In this document: piece by piece, positions 28,150-37,760 of the stretch
Layout: the number at the start of each line of letters is the position of its first letter
How positions within the stretch are numbered: position 1 is the stretch's first letter
Assembly: GCA_963752045.1 (NCBI GenBank)
Contig: CAVVWN010000014.1
Location: 186,001-250,000 of the forward strand
DNA: 64,000 bases
Source of the DNA: DATKDF01 sp963752045
GTDB taxonomy: Bacteria > Acidobacteriota > Vicinamibacteria > Vicinamibacterales > SCN-69-37
Direction of reading: 5' to 3'
Translations under genes and position numbers: made by a program
The notes under the pieces: generated by a model
What the model saw: only the letters and a program-made list of their open reading frames with translations
What the model was told of the DNA's origin: nothing
Database searches by the model: none

Positions 28150-30327
28150 CTAGCCGACTCTGACCGTCATCATCGTGGCATCGTCGAACAGCTCGCGCGA
28201 GCCGCGGAATTCGCTGACGGCCGACTCGACGAGCACGAGTACGTCGTTGGTGGCGGGCGGACCCAGCTGCCTGAGCAGTTGCTCGAGACGCTCGGCGCCG
28301 AACATGTCGCCGCTTTCGTTCTCCGCTTCGACGCATCCGTCGGTGTAGAAGAAGAGCACGTCACCGGGGTCGAGCTTCACGCGCTCTTCCTCGTAGCCAT
28401 GTCCGGATAGCAGGCCGACGGGCAACCCCGTCGCCGGCATCCGGTCGAGCCCGGTCCCGGATCGCAGCACGTACTGCGGGTTGTGACCGGCGTTGACGTA
28501 GCGCAACTCGCGGGAAGCCGGGTCGAAGATGGCGACGAACAGCGTCGAGTACACGGGCCCCGGCGAGGACGCTTCGATCTCGCGATCGAGCTCGTCGGCA
28601 AGCACGGCCAGCCCCTGCCCCATCGCCAGCCGGGTTCTGAGCGACGCCTGGATGTTGGCCATGAGGAGCGCCGCGCCAACGCCCTTGCCCGACACGTCGC
28701 CGACGAGCATCGCCAGTTGACCGCTCGGCAGCTGGAAGTAGTTGAAGAAATCGCCGCCGACCTCGCGTGCCGGCACAGACACGCCCTTGATCTCGGTGAG
28801 CCCGAGCCACAGCGGAGCGTGCGGCAGCATCTCGTGCTGAATCTGCCGGCCGAGCTCCAACTCGCGCTTGAAGCGTTCCTGTTCGATCGCCAGCCGCTGG
28901 TGGCGCTCGACGTCCTCGGCCATCTTGTTGAAGGCCGCCGCCAGATCACCGATCTCGTCCTTCGTGTCGATCGCGACACGGGCACGGTAGTCGCCGTGCG
29001 CAATCCGCTTGACGCCGTCGCGAAGCACCGAGAGGTTCTTCGTCAGGCGGCCGGACAGGGGGACGATGCCCGCGAGGGCGAGGCCGATGAACAGCATGCC
29101 GAGACCGGCGTTTCTGGCCGCCGTCCGGCGCAGGTCCGCAAGCGAGTCGCCGAGGGGCCGGGCAATGCCAAGCGTGAGACCCGAACCAGACGGGTCGGAT
29201 GTCGTCACGACGATCCAATCGCGCATGCGCACGACCGCCGGCCCTGCCGTGGGCACAAGCTCGCCCATCTCTTCGACCACGAGCCGGTCTTCGGCGTTGG
29301 GCGCGTACAGCTCCCCCGTGGCGTCGAACGCGAACGGCACTTCTCCGCGGTCGCGCCTCGTCGTCGAGAACACCGTGGCCAGCAGATTCGGCACGTTGAT
29401 TTCCGCGTTGACCTGGCGCACGATCTCGCCGTCACGAACGACGCGAACGTCGAGCCGGTTGCCGGTGACTTCACTTCTTCTGACGAGCGCGACGGCAGGC
29501 GCTGCAGGGGGCGGCGGCGGCGCAGGGGCAGCCGGCGGCGGGACCGCTGTCGCAGCTTCCTCGACGGCGATCCGCGCCGCGGCTTCGGCTCGCTCCTGCA
29601 GCGCTTTGGCGCCGAGCTGGAGTCCCTGCTGGATGCCAAGCAACCTCAGGTTGATCTCGGCACCGAGCTTCTGCCGTTCTTCCGGCGTCAGGTCCTCGAA
29701 CCGGCCTCCAGGCACGATCTCGCGGATGAGCTCGCGGCGAATCGGCCCGAGGTCGATGCGAAGCGGCTCGGTGACGGCTGCGGTCACCGTGGTCGCGTCG
29801 GGCGGGAGCGGCTGCGAGGTGACCTGAGGAGGCGCGCCGCCGCGGGATGGCGGCGTGCCGACCGATGTCGGCCGATCGGGCCGGGCGGCCGCTTCGCCCG
29901 TTGGCGCCATCGGGGGCGGCCGGCGCCCGCCGCGGCCGCGCAGGCCGCGCAGGTCCACGTTGTTGAGCAGCACCGCGGCATCGCCAATGCTGCGGGCGAT
30001 CTCATCGTTCAGACTCACCTGCACGGCGGCGACATCTGGCGCCGGTGCGACCTCGGCTGCGGCGGCGCGTGTGGCCGTGGCGGCCGAGACCCGCTCCACG
30101 GCGTCCTGCAGTTCCGCGATGTCCATCACGTGCTCGACGCGCTCGGTGAGCTGCGCCGTCACGAGCTGCATCCGCTGGCTGAGCTCGCCTGCGAGCAGGT
30201 CGGCTTCGCGTTCGGCCGCCTCTCGCAGCGCGCGCGCGTTACTCGCATACGCGTAGAGGGTCACAGCCGCCAGCGGCACGACCGCCAGCAGGAAGAAGGC
30301 AATGATGAGACGAAGTCGCAGGCTCAT
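28150..30327 (-). CDS. membrane SpoIIE/RsbU-type PP2C phosphatase with HAMP domain
   Basis: The 725-residue protein opens with a membrane helix (LIIAFFLLAVVPLAAVTLYAY). A long extracytoplasmic sensor follows, with Pro-rich insertions (about 130-190 and 265-290). A second helix lies near 405-425, then HAMP (KRIAHGDYRARVAIDTKDEIGDLAAAFNKM), a coiled linker and the SpoIIE phosphatase. EVGGDFFNYF, GDVSGKG, FYTDG and DDATMM give the metal-binding acids. RsbU-like enzymes dephosphorylate STAS anti-anti-sigma factors. A STAS gene lies at 56542 but is not linked. It precedes no obvious kinase. Its stop is back-to-back with that of the permease. Confidence 0.9.
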   Translation of the reverse strand: MSLRLRLIIAFFLLAVVPLAAVTLYAYASNARALREAAEREADLLAGELSQRMQLVTAQLTERVEHVMDIAELQDAVERVSAATATRAAAAEVAPAPDVAAVQVSLNDEIARSIGDAAVLLNNVDLRGLRGRGGRRPPPMAPTGEAAARPDRPTSVGTPPSRGGAPPQVTSQPLPPDATTVTAAVTEPLRIDLGPIRRELIREIVPGGRFEDLTPEERQKLGAEINLRLLGIQQGLQLGAKALQERAEAAARIAVEEAATAVPPPAAPAPPPPPAAPAVALVRRSEVTGNRLDVRVVRDGEIVRQVNAEINVPNLLATVFSTTRRDRGEVPFAFDATGELYAPNAEDRLVVEEMGELVPTAGPAVVRMRDWIVVTTSDPSGSGLTLGIARPLGDSLADLRRTAARNAGLGMLFIGLALAGIVPLSGRLTKNLSVLRDGVKRIAHGDYRARVAIDTKDEIGDLAAAFNKMAEDVERHQRLAIEQERFKRELELGRQIQHEMLPHAPLWLGLTEIKGVSVPAREVGGDFFNYFQLPSGQLAMLVGDVSGKGVGAALLMANIQASLRTRLAMGQGLAVLADELDREIEASSPGPVYSTLFVAIFDPASRELRYVNAGHNPQYVLRSGTGLDRMPATGLPVGLLSGHGYEEERVKLDPGDVLFFYTDGCVEAENESGDMFGAERLEQLLRQLGPPATNDVLVLVESAVSEFRGSRELFDDATMMTVRVG

Positions 30328-30339
30328 GGCGCTGAACTG

Positions 30340-31101
30340 TTAGACGCTGCTCCCGGGCCGGAAGGTCACGACCACCGGCGCGTGGTCGCTCGTGCCGAAC
30401 TCGCGTCTCGACACCGACGATTCGGCATTTCTGGCGAGTGCATTCGCGGCGAGCACGTAGTCGATGCGCCAGCCGATGTTGCGCTGGCGGAGATTCCTCC
30501 AGGGCGCCCACCACGTGAAGAGCTCGTCATTGGCCGGATCGAGCACGCGCCCCACGTCGGTGAGGCCGGCGTCGAACAACCCCGAGAGAAGTGCCCGCTC
30601 TTCCGGCCGGGTGCCGATCTGGCCTGGCTTGCGTTCTTTCGGATGGACGTCCCGTTCCTCGCGCGCCACGTTCAGGTCTCCACAGAGGACTAGCGACGAC
30701 TCGTCGCGCCGCGTTTCAGCGCTCCAGGCCCGCAAATCCTCGAGGAATCTGAGCTTGGCCTCGTAGTCCTTGCCGCCGTTCGGCACGTACACCGATGCCA
30801 CCTGCATCGTGCCGAACCGGGCGAGGACGATGCGCTGTTCGAAGTCGAACGACGGATGAGAAAACGCTGGCGGATCGCCCGAGAATCCCCGCCGGACGAG
30901 CACCGCCACGCCCGAATACCCGCCGGCGCCGTGCCAGTACGACCAGTAGGTGTCGGGAGAGACGATGAGCGCCGGCACCTGATCGGGAGCGGCCTTGATC
31001 TCCTGCAGGCACACGACGTCGGGCTCTTCGGTGGCGAGCAGCTCCTGCACCTGCGCCTGTCGCGCGCGTATGCCGTTGACGTTCCAGGTGATGATCTTCA
31101 C
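30340..31101 (-). CDS. xthA: exodeoxyribonuclease III
   Basis: The 253-residue endonuclease/exonuclease/phosphatase-fold protein starts MKIITWNVNGIRAR (Asn7). Glu34 in LQEIKA is the metal ligand, and SVYVPNGG, GDLNVA, WRIDYVLA and SDHAPVVV complete the Mg2+-dependent active site. It acts as an AP endonuclease and 3'-5' exonuclease in base-excision repair. It lies in a minus-strand run with the aminotransferase (7 bases) and SpoIIE gene (12 bases), so co-transcription is likely but functional linkage is not obvious. Confidence 0.95.
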   Translation of the reverse strand: MKIITWNVNGIRARQAQVQELLATEEPDVVCLQEIKAAPDQVPALIVSPDTYWSYWHGAGGYSGVAVLVRRGFSGDPPAFSHPSFDFEQRIVLARFGTMQVASVYVPNGGKDYEAKLRFLEDLRAWSAETRRDESSLVLCGDLNVAREERDVHPKERKPGQIGTRPEERALLSGLFDAGLTDVGRVLDPANDELFTWWAPWRNLRQRNIGWRIDYVLAANALARNAESSVSRREFGTSDHAPVVVTFRPGSSV

Positions 31102-31108
31102 GGCTTTG

Positions 31109-32278
31109 TCACGCCCCTGCCATGGCCCTGAGGCCGTGTGCGAGCCGATCGGCGCCCTCGGATGCGGTCGCCTCGTCGAGCGCGCCGAACGACACCCGAA
31201 GATAGCACCCTGCCGTCGCGCCGAACGCCGCGCCCGGCACGACGGCCACGCCGTGTTCGCGGATGAGCCGCTCGGCGCACGTCATCGAATCGAGCGTCGT
31301 AGCGACACGCAGGAAGACATAGAGCGCCCCTTGCGGCGCCGACACCTCGCACGGCACGTCGTCTGGCGCGAGCCGGTCGAGGAGTGTCCGGCGCATCCGC
31401 GCAATTTGCCCGAGATGACGCGCGGTCCATCCGCGGCCAACCGAGAGCGCGGCAACCGCGGCGCGCTCGGACACGGCCGGCGGGCAGATGAGCATGGTGT
31501 CCTGGATCTTGTTGATGGCATCCCACAACAGCTCCGGAATCACCATGTAGCCCATGCGCCAGCTCGCCATCCCGTAGGCTTTCGACAGCGAGAAGATCGA
31601 GATCGTGTGAGCCGCGGCCAGGTCGGCCGAGCCCGGTGAGAAGTGGCGGGCGTCGTCGTACAGGAAATACTCGTACGCTTCGTCGTGCACGTGGAAGAGT
31701 CCACGGTCGCGGCAGAGCCGGCCAACGGCGCGGAGGTCGGCTTCCGGGTACACGGCGCCGGTCGGATTGTTCGGCGACACGGTCACGATGGCGCGGGTCC
31801 TTCCAGTGATCGCCGATGCCAGCCGATCGAGATCGAGCTGATGATCGGCCCGTGTCGGCACGGACACGGGAGTGGCGCCAGCCATGACGACCGCCATTTC
31901 GTGATTGAAGTAGAAGGGCGCCGGCAGCAGCACCTCGTCTCCCGGATCGGTCACGGCGAGCACGGCGTTCATGAACGCGAGATTGCCGCCGGCGGTGGCC
32001 ACCACGCGGCTGCCGGCGGTGACGTCGATGCCGTTCTCGCGGCGCAGTTTGTCGGCGAGCGCGCCGACAAGGGGCGGCCCGCCTTCCACCGGGCCGTAGC
32101 GATGGTCGGCGGCGACTCCGCCGAACCGGGCGACGGCGTCGAGCACGGCCGGCGGCGGTCCGTACCCGACCATGCCCTGGCCGAGCGAGATCGTGCCGGG
32201 TGTCTCGGCGATCCACCGACCGATGATCGGAATGACCGGCGTCTGGACGCCGGCAAGCCGCCGCGACTGTCGAATCAC
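31109..32278 (-). CDS. PLP-dependent class I aminotransferase
   Basis: The 389-residue fold-type I enzyme has VSPNNPTGAVYPE, the Schiff-base lysine motif SLSKAYGMASWRMGY and a C-terminal VVPGAAFGATAGCYLRVSFG with the substrate carboxylate Arg. It belongs to the aspartate/aromatic aminotransferase group, and the exact amino acid pair cannot be told. The GTG start overlaps the stop of the PD40 gene (GTGA), giving translational coupling. Another member of the superfamily is encoded at 37757-38926. Confidence 0.9.
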   Translation of the reverse strand: MIRQSRRLAGVQTPVIPIIGRWIAETPGTISLGQGMVGYGPPPAVLDAVARFGGVAADHRYGPVEGGPPLVGALADKLRRENGIDVTAGSRVVATAGGNLAFMNAVLAVTDPGDEVLLPAPFYFNHEMAVVMAGATPVSVPTRADHQLDLDRLASAITGRTRAIVTVSPNNPTGAVYPEADLRAVGRLCRDRGLFHVHDEAYEYFLYDDARHFSPGSADLAAAHTISIFSLSKAYGMASWRMGYMVIPELLWDAINKIQDTMLICPPAVSERAAVAALSVGRGWTARHLGQIARMRRTLLDRLAPDDVPCEVSAPQGALYVFLRVATTLDSMTCAERLIREHGVAVVPGAAFGATAGCYLRVSFGALDEATASEGADRLAHGLRAMAGA

Positions 32279-33180
32279 CGACCGGCCGGCTCCGCGACGA
32301 ACGCCAGCGTCAGCGGACCCGAGCCCGCGTCAGGTCCGACCGTCAGGCGCGTGATGCGATCGATGCCGGCCGACGACAGGCTGCCCATCTCGCGCCAGCC
32401 GGACTCGCCCGCCGCCCAGCCGAAGATGGTGGCGCCGCGCGCCATGAGCAGCCGGCCCGTTCGGGGATCCCAGGCGCAATCCTGACTGCCCTCGAGCGCC
32501 TCGACGATGGGCGAGGTGGCCCGCGTGTCCGGATCGAGTGCCATGATCACTGCCGCCCCGGCCTGTGGCCGGCTGATGTAACTCACCTGGTTCGTGCCGG
32601 GCCGCCGCAGCAGCGAGCGGCCGATTCCCGAGGTGATGACCTCGGCCGATTGCCGCTCGGTCGTGGCGAGCTGCAGCGTCGCCGGGGCGCGCGCCTCGCC
32701 GAGCACGAACAGGGCGAGGCGCGTGTCGTCAATCCACACGTGGTAGCCGACCGGCTTGACCGACTCGAGCACGACGCGCGCGTTCGAGCCGTCCTGGTCG
32801 AACTGCCACAGCCGCTGCGTGCCGTCCGCTTCGACACGCACGACCGAGACACGTCGGCCGGCCGGTGTCACGAGCGGCGAGTATTCGCTCTCGGGCGTTC
32901 GTGTCACCTGCTCGAGCGTGCCGGCCGTGATGTCGTACCGGTAGATGTCGGTCTGCTGGCCGTCGCGGTTCGAGGAGAACAGCACGCCGGAGCCGTCGGG
33001 CGTGAAACTGGGCTGGTTGTCGTAGCCGGGGTTCCGGCTGATGTTGGTGACGGGCCCGGAGACGGCCGGCGAGCCGGCCGGGTCGTAGCTCACGAGGTAG
33101 ATGTCGGTGTCGGGCTGCTGGCGCGCGCCGGCCGTCGCCAGCAGTCCGAGGAAAATGCCTGCCAGAGCGAGAGTTCGCAT
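32275..33180 (-). CDS. exported TolB-like PD40 propeller protein
   Basis: The 301 residues start with a signal peptide (LALAGIFLGLLATAGA). PD40-type blades follow: YDNQPSFTPDGSGVLFSSNRDGQQTDIYRYD, SEYSPLVTPAGRRVSVVR, and a degenerate second half. Such propellers resemble TolB but lack its N-terminal domain. The stop overlaps the aminotransferase start. It is a probable periplasmic protein of unknown role. Confidence 0.75.
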   Translation of the reverse strand: MRTLALAGIFLGLLATAGARQQPDTDIYLVSYDPAGSPAVSGPVTNISRNPGYDNQPSFTPDGSGVLFSSNRDGQQTDIYRYDITAGTLEQVTRTPESEYSPLVTPAGRRVSVVRVEADGTQRLWQFDQDGSNARVVLESVKPVGYHVWIDDTRLALFVLGEARAPATLQLATTERQSAEVITSGIGRSLLRRPGTNQVSYISRPQAGAAVIMALDPDTRATSPIVEALEGSQDCAWDPRTGRLLMARGATIFGWAAGESGWREMGSLSSAGIDRITRLTVGPDAGSGPLTLAFVAEPAGR

Positions 33181-33208
33181 GCCGACAGTCTAGGCCAGAG
33201 AGCCGTTT

Positions 33209-33811
33209 TCAGGCGCGCGTGACCCGTCGCTGGCTGCGGTGGGCGTCGAGCACGAACGGGCCGAGCCGCTTGCCGAGATAGACCTTCGACTCGGCCAGCT
33301 CCGGTGCCGGCTCGAGCTTGATGACGTCGAACTGCAGGCTGTCGAGCGTGCCCCGCATGTCGTAATACCGGTTCTTCGTCTTGACGATGACCTCGTCGTA
33401 GCCCGAGGCCACGGCCCAGGCCTCCTGCTCCTCGGTCAGCGCGCGAAAATGCCCCTGCCCCCGCCAATCGAGGCGCGTCGCCCCGAGCCAGTTGTAGAGT
33501 ATGCGCCGGTCGCTGAAATCCACCACCTCACGCAACCGGCCGACGAGGTCCGCGAGCTTCGGATCCTGCTCGTCCTCGCGAAGCTCGTGCGACACCTTGT
33601 AGGACACCGGCACGACGGCAGACGGGTCGTCGGGCAGCGGTGCTTCGGCCATCAGGATCTGGAACTCGCGGCCGTCAAGCCGCTGCACGATCTCTGTCGC
33701 CGTCTTGCGCGTGGGAAACTCGTTGAAGAACTCCTCGATGTAGGCAATCTCGAGGGCGCCCTGCTGGAGCGGATACTCGCGAATGAAATAGGACGACGGC
33801 ACGTCAGGCAC
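33209..33811 (-). CDS. GNAT family N-acetyltransferase
   Basis: The 200-residue protein carries a GNAT acetyl-CoA loop WRGQGHFRALTEEQEAWA (motif A, R/Q-x-x-G-x-G/A). KTKNRYYDMRGTLDSLQFDVI after it matches motif B and the C-terminal strand. The substrate is unknown. It lies between the TonB receptor and the PD40 gene on the same strand with gaps of about 30-40 bases. Confidence 0.78.
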   Translation of the reverse strand: MPDVPSSYFIREYPLQQGALEIAYIEEFFNEFPTRKTATEIVQRLDGREFQILMAEAPLPDDPSAVVPVSYKVSHELREDEQDPKLADLVGRLREVVDFSDRRILYNWLGATRLDWRGQGHFRALTEEQEAWAVASGYDEVIVKTKNRYYDMRGTLDSLQFDVIKLEPAPELAESKVYLGKRLGPFVLDAHRSQRRVTRA

Positions 33812-33849
33812 TGGAAGATTCTACGCCGCCGCGCCACCGATTTCCGTGA

Positions 33850-36054
33850 TCAATAACTGACGACGACCGTCGCGGAGATCGACCGGCCAGGGGCGTAGAC
33901 CCAGCGGCTGTCCGGACTGGAGTGGTACGCCTGGTTCAGGAGGTTGCGGGCCACGCCACGAAGCTCGAAGGCTCGTGAGAAACGCCAGGCCGCCCCCGCG
34001 TCCACATCCACGTACCCGGGCATCCTCACCTCGCTCGGGCCGGGCCGGTCGTCGTCATCGAACGCCGCGGCCCGCAGGTAGGCGGTCCCACGCTCGCCAA
34101 TCGCCTTGCGCACGACGACGGTGAACGACGGCGCGGGGATGTCATCGAGCGGCACGTCATCATCCGGCGAATCGCCACGCGAAAACTGACCGGCGAGCTC
34201 GAACGCCACGCCTCGCCCCGCATCAATCTGCGTTTCGAGCTCGATGCCCCGAATCCTCGCCCGGCCCCGGTTCCTGAACGTGAACTGGTCCGGCGCAACT
34301 TCGTACCGTTCGATGAGATCGTTGACCATGTAGTGATAGACGTAGGTGGCCACGCGAACCCTGGATGCGGCCCAGCGCGCGCCGACATCGAACTGCAGCG
34401 TGGTCTCCGGGTCGAGGTCCGGGTTGCCGGTGATCGTGCCCCGGCCGGTCGGCCCGCGGAAGAACCGATCCGACAGCGTCGGATCGCGAAACCCGCGCGA
34501 CACCTGGCCGGTGAAGCTCAGGCCGTCGAAAGGCCCAACCGTGACGGCGCCGAAACCGGACAGCGCGCTGTTGGTCACCGACCGATCGCCGAAATAGCCG
34601 CCCTGATTCACGCTGGCGACGACATCGCCACGCAGGCCTCCAGACACCACGAGGGCGGACGCCGGCGCCGCCTGCGCCTGGACGAACAGACCGGTGTCGG
34701 TGCGATGAGCCGAGTCAATCGAAAGAAAATCGTCGACGTCCACGACATTGCCGGCCGTGTCGTACGACACGCCGATCTCGTGCGCCTCGAGACCGAACCG
34801 CCCGTTGACGTCCACGCCGAACTCGAGCTGCACGTCGTTTGTGGCCTTGTCGGCCGTCGTGCGTATCTGGAAGTCGTTTGCCGACACATCGGTGCGCGCG
34901 ATGCTGCGTGGACGCCTGGCCGTCGCAAACGTGTCCTGATCGGTGCGCTGGTCGGAGCTGCCGAGGAGTCCCACCACCTTCAACTGGTCGAGGCCGGCAA
35001 CGCCCGGCGCCTCGAACGACGCGGAGAGACGATGCGAGTCTTCGTACGGGTAGTAGATACGCGTCGTCGCCGAGTTGTTGCGCGGCCGCTCGATGTCGCG
35101 GCCGTAGTCGCTCTGCCAGCCGATCGAGAGCAGGCCGCCGGCGGCCTGCTGTTCGTAGCGAACCAGGAACCCCTGATCGCTCCAGCCGGAGTTGAGCACG
35201 GTCTCGTCCGGCCCCTCGTAGTCCTCCGCGTTGCGGCCGTGCACCTGGACGAGGACGCCGCCCGATCCGAAGCCCTTCGTCAGCACGAGACTGCCGAACT
35301 GCTCGGGTATGCCGGCGCCGAGCGTGCCGCTGAACTCGACGGCGAGCGGCGTCTGGTGATCCGGACGCCGCGTGCGGACCGAGATGACGCCGCCGATGGC
35401 GTCCGACCCGTAGGCCACCGACCCCGGCCCGCGGGCGATGTCGATGCCCGACACGCTGGACGGATCGAGAAAGATCGCGCTCGGGCCGACGCGGCGCTCG
35501 GACGAGACCCGGCCGCCGTCGAGCAGGATGAGCGTCCGGCCGCGCGCCAGCCCGCGAATCGTCGGCACGGCCGCGTGACCTTCCGACGTCCGGCTGACGC
35601 CCGGGACGTTTTCAAGGGCCTGCACGAGGTTGCTCGGAGCCCGCAACGCGATCTCGCGGCCGGTCACGAGCGTCATGCCGGCGCCCGCCGTGGCGTCGAT
35701 GCTCGGGGCCACGCCGGCGGCCACGGTCACTTCTTCAGTGACCGCCGACTCGACCGTGAGCGTGAGCACCGCAGACCAGTCGGCGGTTTCGACGTAGACC
35801 GGCTTGGCCACCCGCCCGTCGGCCAGGACGATGAGAACCGTAAAGGGCGGGCGGGGATCGGGCCGCCAGACGAAACGCCCATCGGCATCCGACCTGACTG
35901 CTCCCGTAAGGCCCACAATCGTCACTTCGGCGCCGGCCACCGGCGCGCCCGTGCGGGCGTCGACGAGCCGGCCTTCGAAGGCGGCCGCCGCGCGCGCGGC
36001 GCCGCCGAGGGCCACGGCCGTCATCACCATCACGAGCCAGAACTTCCGCGTCAC
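33850..36054 (-). CDS. TonB-dependent outer-membrane receptor
   Basis: A GTG start at 36054 is chosen because GAGGTG lies 6 bases upstream and a signal peptide follows (FWLVMVMTAVALGGAARAAAA). Residues 20-90 form a CarboxypepD_reg-like domain (RLVDARTGAPVAGAEVTIVG). The plug domain follows (ALENVPGVSRTSEGHAAVPTIRGLARGRTLILLDGGRV; IDIARGPGSVAYGSDAIGGVI). The barrel ends with the usual aromatic residue (SATVVVSY). About 734 residues is normal for the family. The barrel resembles ligand-gated siderophore, cobalamin or sugar receptors, but no local gene gives the ligand. Confidence 0.92.
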   Translation of the reverse strand: MTRKFWLVMVMTAVALGGAARAAAAFEGRLVDARTGAPVAGAEVTIVGLTGAVRSDADGRFVWRPDPRPPFTVLIVLADGRVAKPVYVETADWSAVLTLTVESAVTEEVTVAAGVAPSIDATAGAGMTLVTGREIALRAPSNLVQALENVPGVSRTSEGHAAVPTIRGLARGRTLILLDGGRVSSERRVGPSAIFLDPSSVSGIDIARGPGSVAYGSDAIGGVISVRTRRPDHQTPLAVEFSGTLGAGIPEQFGSLVLTKGFGSGGVLVQVHGRNAEDYEGPDETVLNSGWSDQGFLVRYEQQAAGGLLSIGWQSDYGRDIERPRNNSATTRIYYPYEDSHRLSASFEAPGVAGLDQLKVVGLLGSSDQRTDQDTFATARRPRSIARTDVSANDFQIRTTADKATNDVQLEFGVDVNGRFGLEAHEIGVSYDTAGNVVDVDDFLSIDSAHRTDTGLFVQAQAAPASALVVSGGLRGDVVASVNQGGYFGDRSVTNSALSGFGAVTVGPFDGLSFTGQVSRGFRDPTLSDRFFRGPTGRGTITGNPDLDPETTLQFDVGARWAASRVRVATYVYHYMVNDLIERYEVAPDQFTFRNRGRARIRGIELETQIDAGRGVAFELAGQFSRGDSPDDDVPLDDIPAPSFTVVVRKAIGERGTAYLRAAAFDDDDRPGPSEVRMPGYVDVDAGAAWRFSRAFELRGVARNLLNQAYHSSPDSRWVYAPGRSISATVVVSY

Positions 36055-36156
36055 GCACTCACCTCTTCGACGATCACGGCCGCAAACGTCCAACTACTCT
36101 ACGAACTCGACTCATCTACTACCAGCCATCGGATACCCGTCATGACACCGCGGCGG

Positions 36157-36172
36157 GCCGACGAAAGTCGGC
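36157..36172 (-). terminator. GNRA-capped hairpin after the glucanotransferase gene
   Basis: GCCGAC-GAAA-GTCGGC forms a 6-bp stem about 10 bases past the glucanotransferase stop on the minus strand. No U tract follows, so intrinsic termination is uncertain. Confidence 0.3.
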
Positions 36173-36181
36173 GCGCGGGAC

Positions 36182-37760
36182 TCATCCAGGTGTCCGGCCG
36201 CGGCCAGCCGAGGCGCCAAGCACCGCCAGAGTCTCGGCCACGCCAACACACTCGGCCTCACGCCCGAGCGTGTCGACCGGCCACCTCAGCCGCCACGTCC
36301 AGTTGGAGCCGGTCACCGTCCCCGGCGTGTTGATCCGGTCCGGCCAGCCGAACAGATCCTGAAATGGCACGAAGAGCTCGGCCGATCGGGCCTGCCACGC
36401 GAGCGCCAGCAGGCCGGCTCGAAGCCGGTCGCTCCACGGCTCGTGCGGATCGTCGAAGCCGAGCGCCTGCATGGCCGGCAGCTGGAAGAGCATCCACCGC
36501 TCGCCGGGGGACGCCCGTTCCCACCAGACCGCCAGCGTCTCCGTATCGTGGGTGCCCGTCATGACTACGGACGATTCGGGATAGTGCGCCGGGTCGATGA
36601 AGGGCTCACCCGGCACCTCCCACATGCGCTCCCACCGCAGCACCTTCGTGCCCGGCACGCCGAGCCTGGCCATCGACGCGCGGACGAAATCGGGCACGGT
36701 CCCGAGATCCTCGGCCAGCACGTGCCCGTCGGTCGCTTTGAAGATCTCGAGGATGGCCTCACCTTGTCGCAGCTGAGCGCCTTCGTCGCCGGGCAGAAAG
36801 AACGCCGTCCCGTCCGGCAGCCGGTTGTACGTGCGGTACAAGCCGACGAGGTGGTCGATGCGGATGCCGTCGTAGAGCTCGGCAGCACGCCGGGCGCGCC
36901 ACCGGATCAAGTCGTAGCCGCGCGCGGCCACGACGTCCCAGCGGTACCCCGGAAGCTGCCAGTCCTGCCCGGTCTCGCTGAAGGCGTCTGGCGGGGCACC
37001 CGACCGACACGTCGAGCAGATACTCGTCGGCGCGCGCCCACACGTCGGCGCTCTCGAATGCGGCCACGAAGGGCAGGTCGCCGACGATCGTGATACCGCG
37101 CGCGGCAAGCGCCCGCCGCGTGCGCTGCCACTGTTCGTCGGCGATCCACTGGCCGTACTGCTCGCGCCGGATCCGCGAATCGAGATGCCGCCTGGCCTCG
37201 TCGAGCGCCCCGGGATGACGGTCGCGGACGGGTTCCGGCCACTGGCGCCACGGGACACCGGGCCATTCGGCGGCGAGCGCTCGAAAGAGCGCGTAGTCGT
37301 CGAGCCACCAGGCCTCGCGCGTGACGAAGGCGGTGAGCCCAAGGGCTCGATCCGACCGATGCGCCCAGTCGTGCTCGACGAAGTGCGCGAAGGCGAGATC
37401 GAGGGCAGCCGACTTCGCGCGCCGGACGTCGGCATAGCGAACGTCGGGATTCCCGAGCGCGGCGTCGAGACTGCGCCTGGCTTCGGGCGGGAGGCGATCG
37501 ACGCCACCGGCGCGCTCGAAGTCTTCCGTCTCCGTCAAGGAAATGTAGATGGGATCGATGGCCATCGACGAACAAGCCGAATACGGCGACGTCTCGCCAT
37601 CGGGCATCGTGCCGATTGGCAGGAGCATCAGGCGGTCGAAGCCGGCCGTCGTGAGCCAGTCGGCGAGCGGCACGAGATCTGGCAACTCGCCGATGCCCCA
37701 GCTCTTCGAGGAGGGCGCCGAAAAAAGCGGAAGCAGCAGACCGGCATGCCGTCCGGTCAC
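36182..37760 (-). pseudogene. malQ: 4-alpha-glucanotransferase (GH77) with one-base frameshift
   Basis: The N-terminal frame (36759-37760) opens LLLPLFSAPSSKSWGIGELPD and runs through GITIVGDLPFVAAFESADVW. Just after DEYLLDVSVG it leaves frame. The other frame continues as PPDAFSETGQDWQLPGYRWD, with the nucleophile in GIRIDHLVG, the acid/base in AEDLGTVPD and the third acid in TGTHDTETL, to 36182. Removing one C from the CCC run at 36999-37001 restores a single GH77 enzyme of about 525 residues. Its role would be disproportionation of maltodextrins. Its ATG overlaps the aminotransferase stop (ATGA). The short homopolymer makes a sequencing indel as likely as a mutation. Confidence 0.8.
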
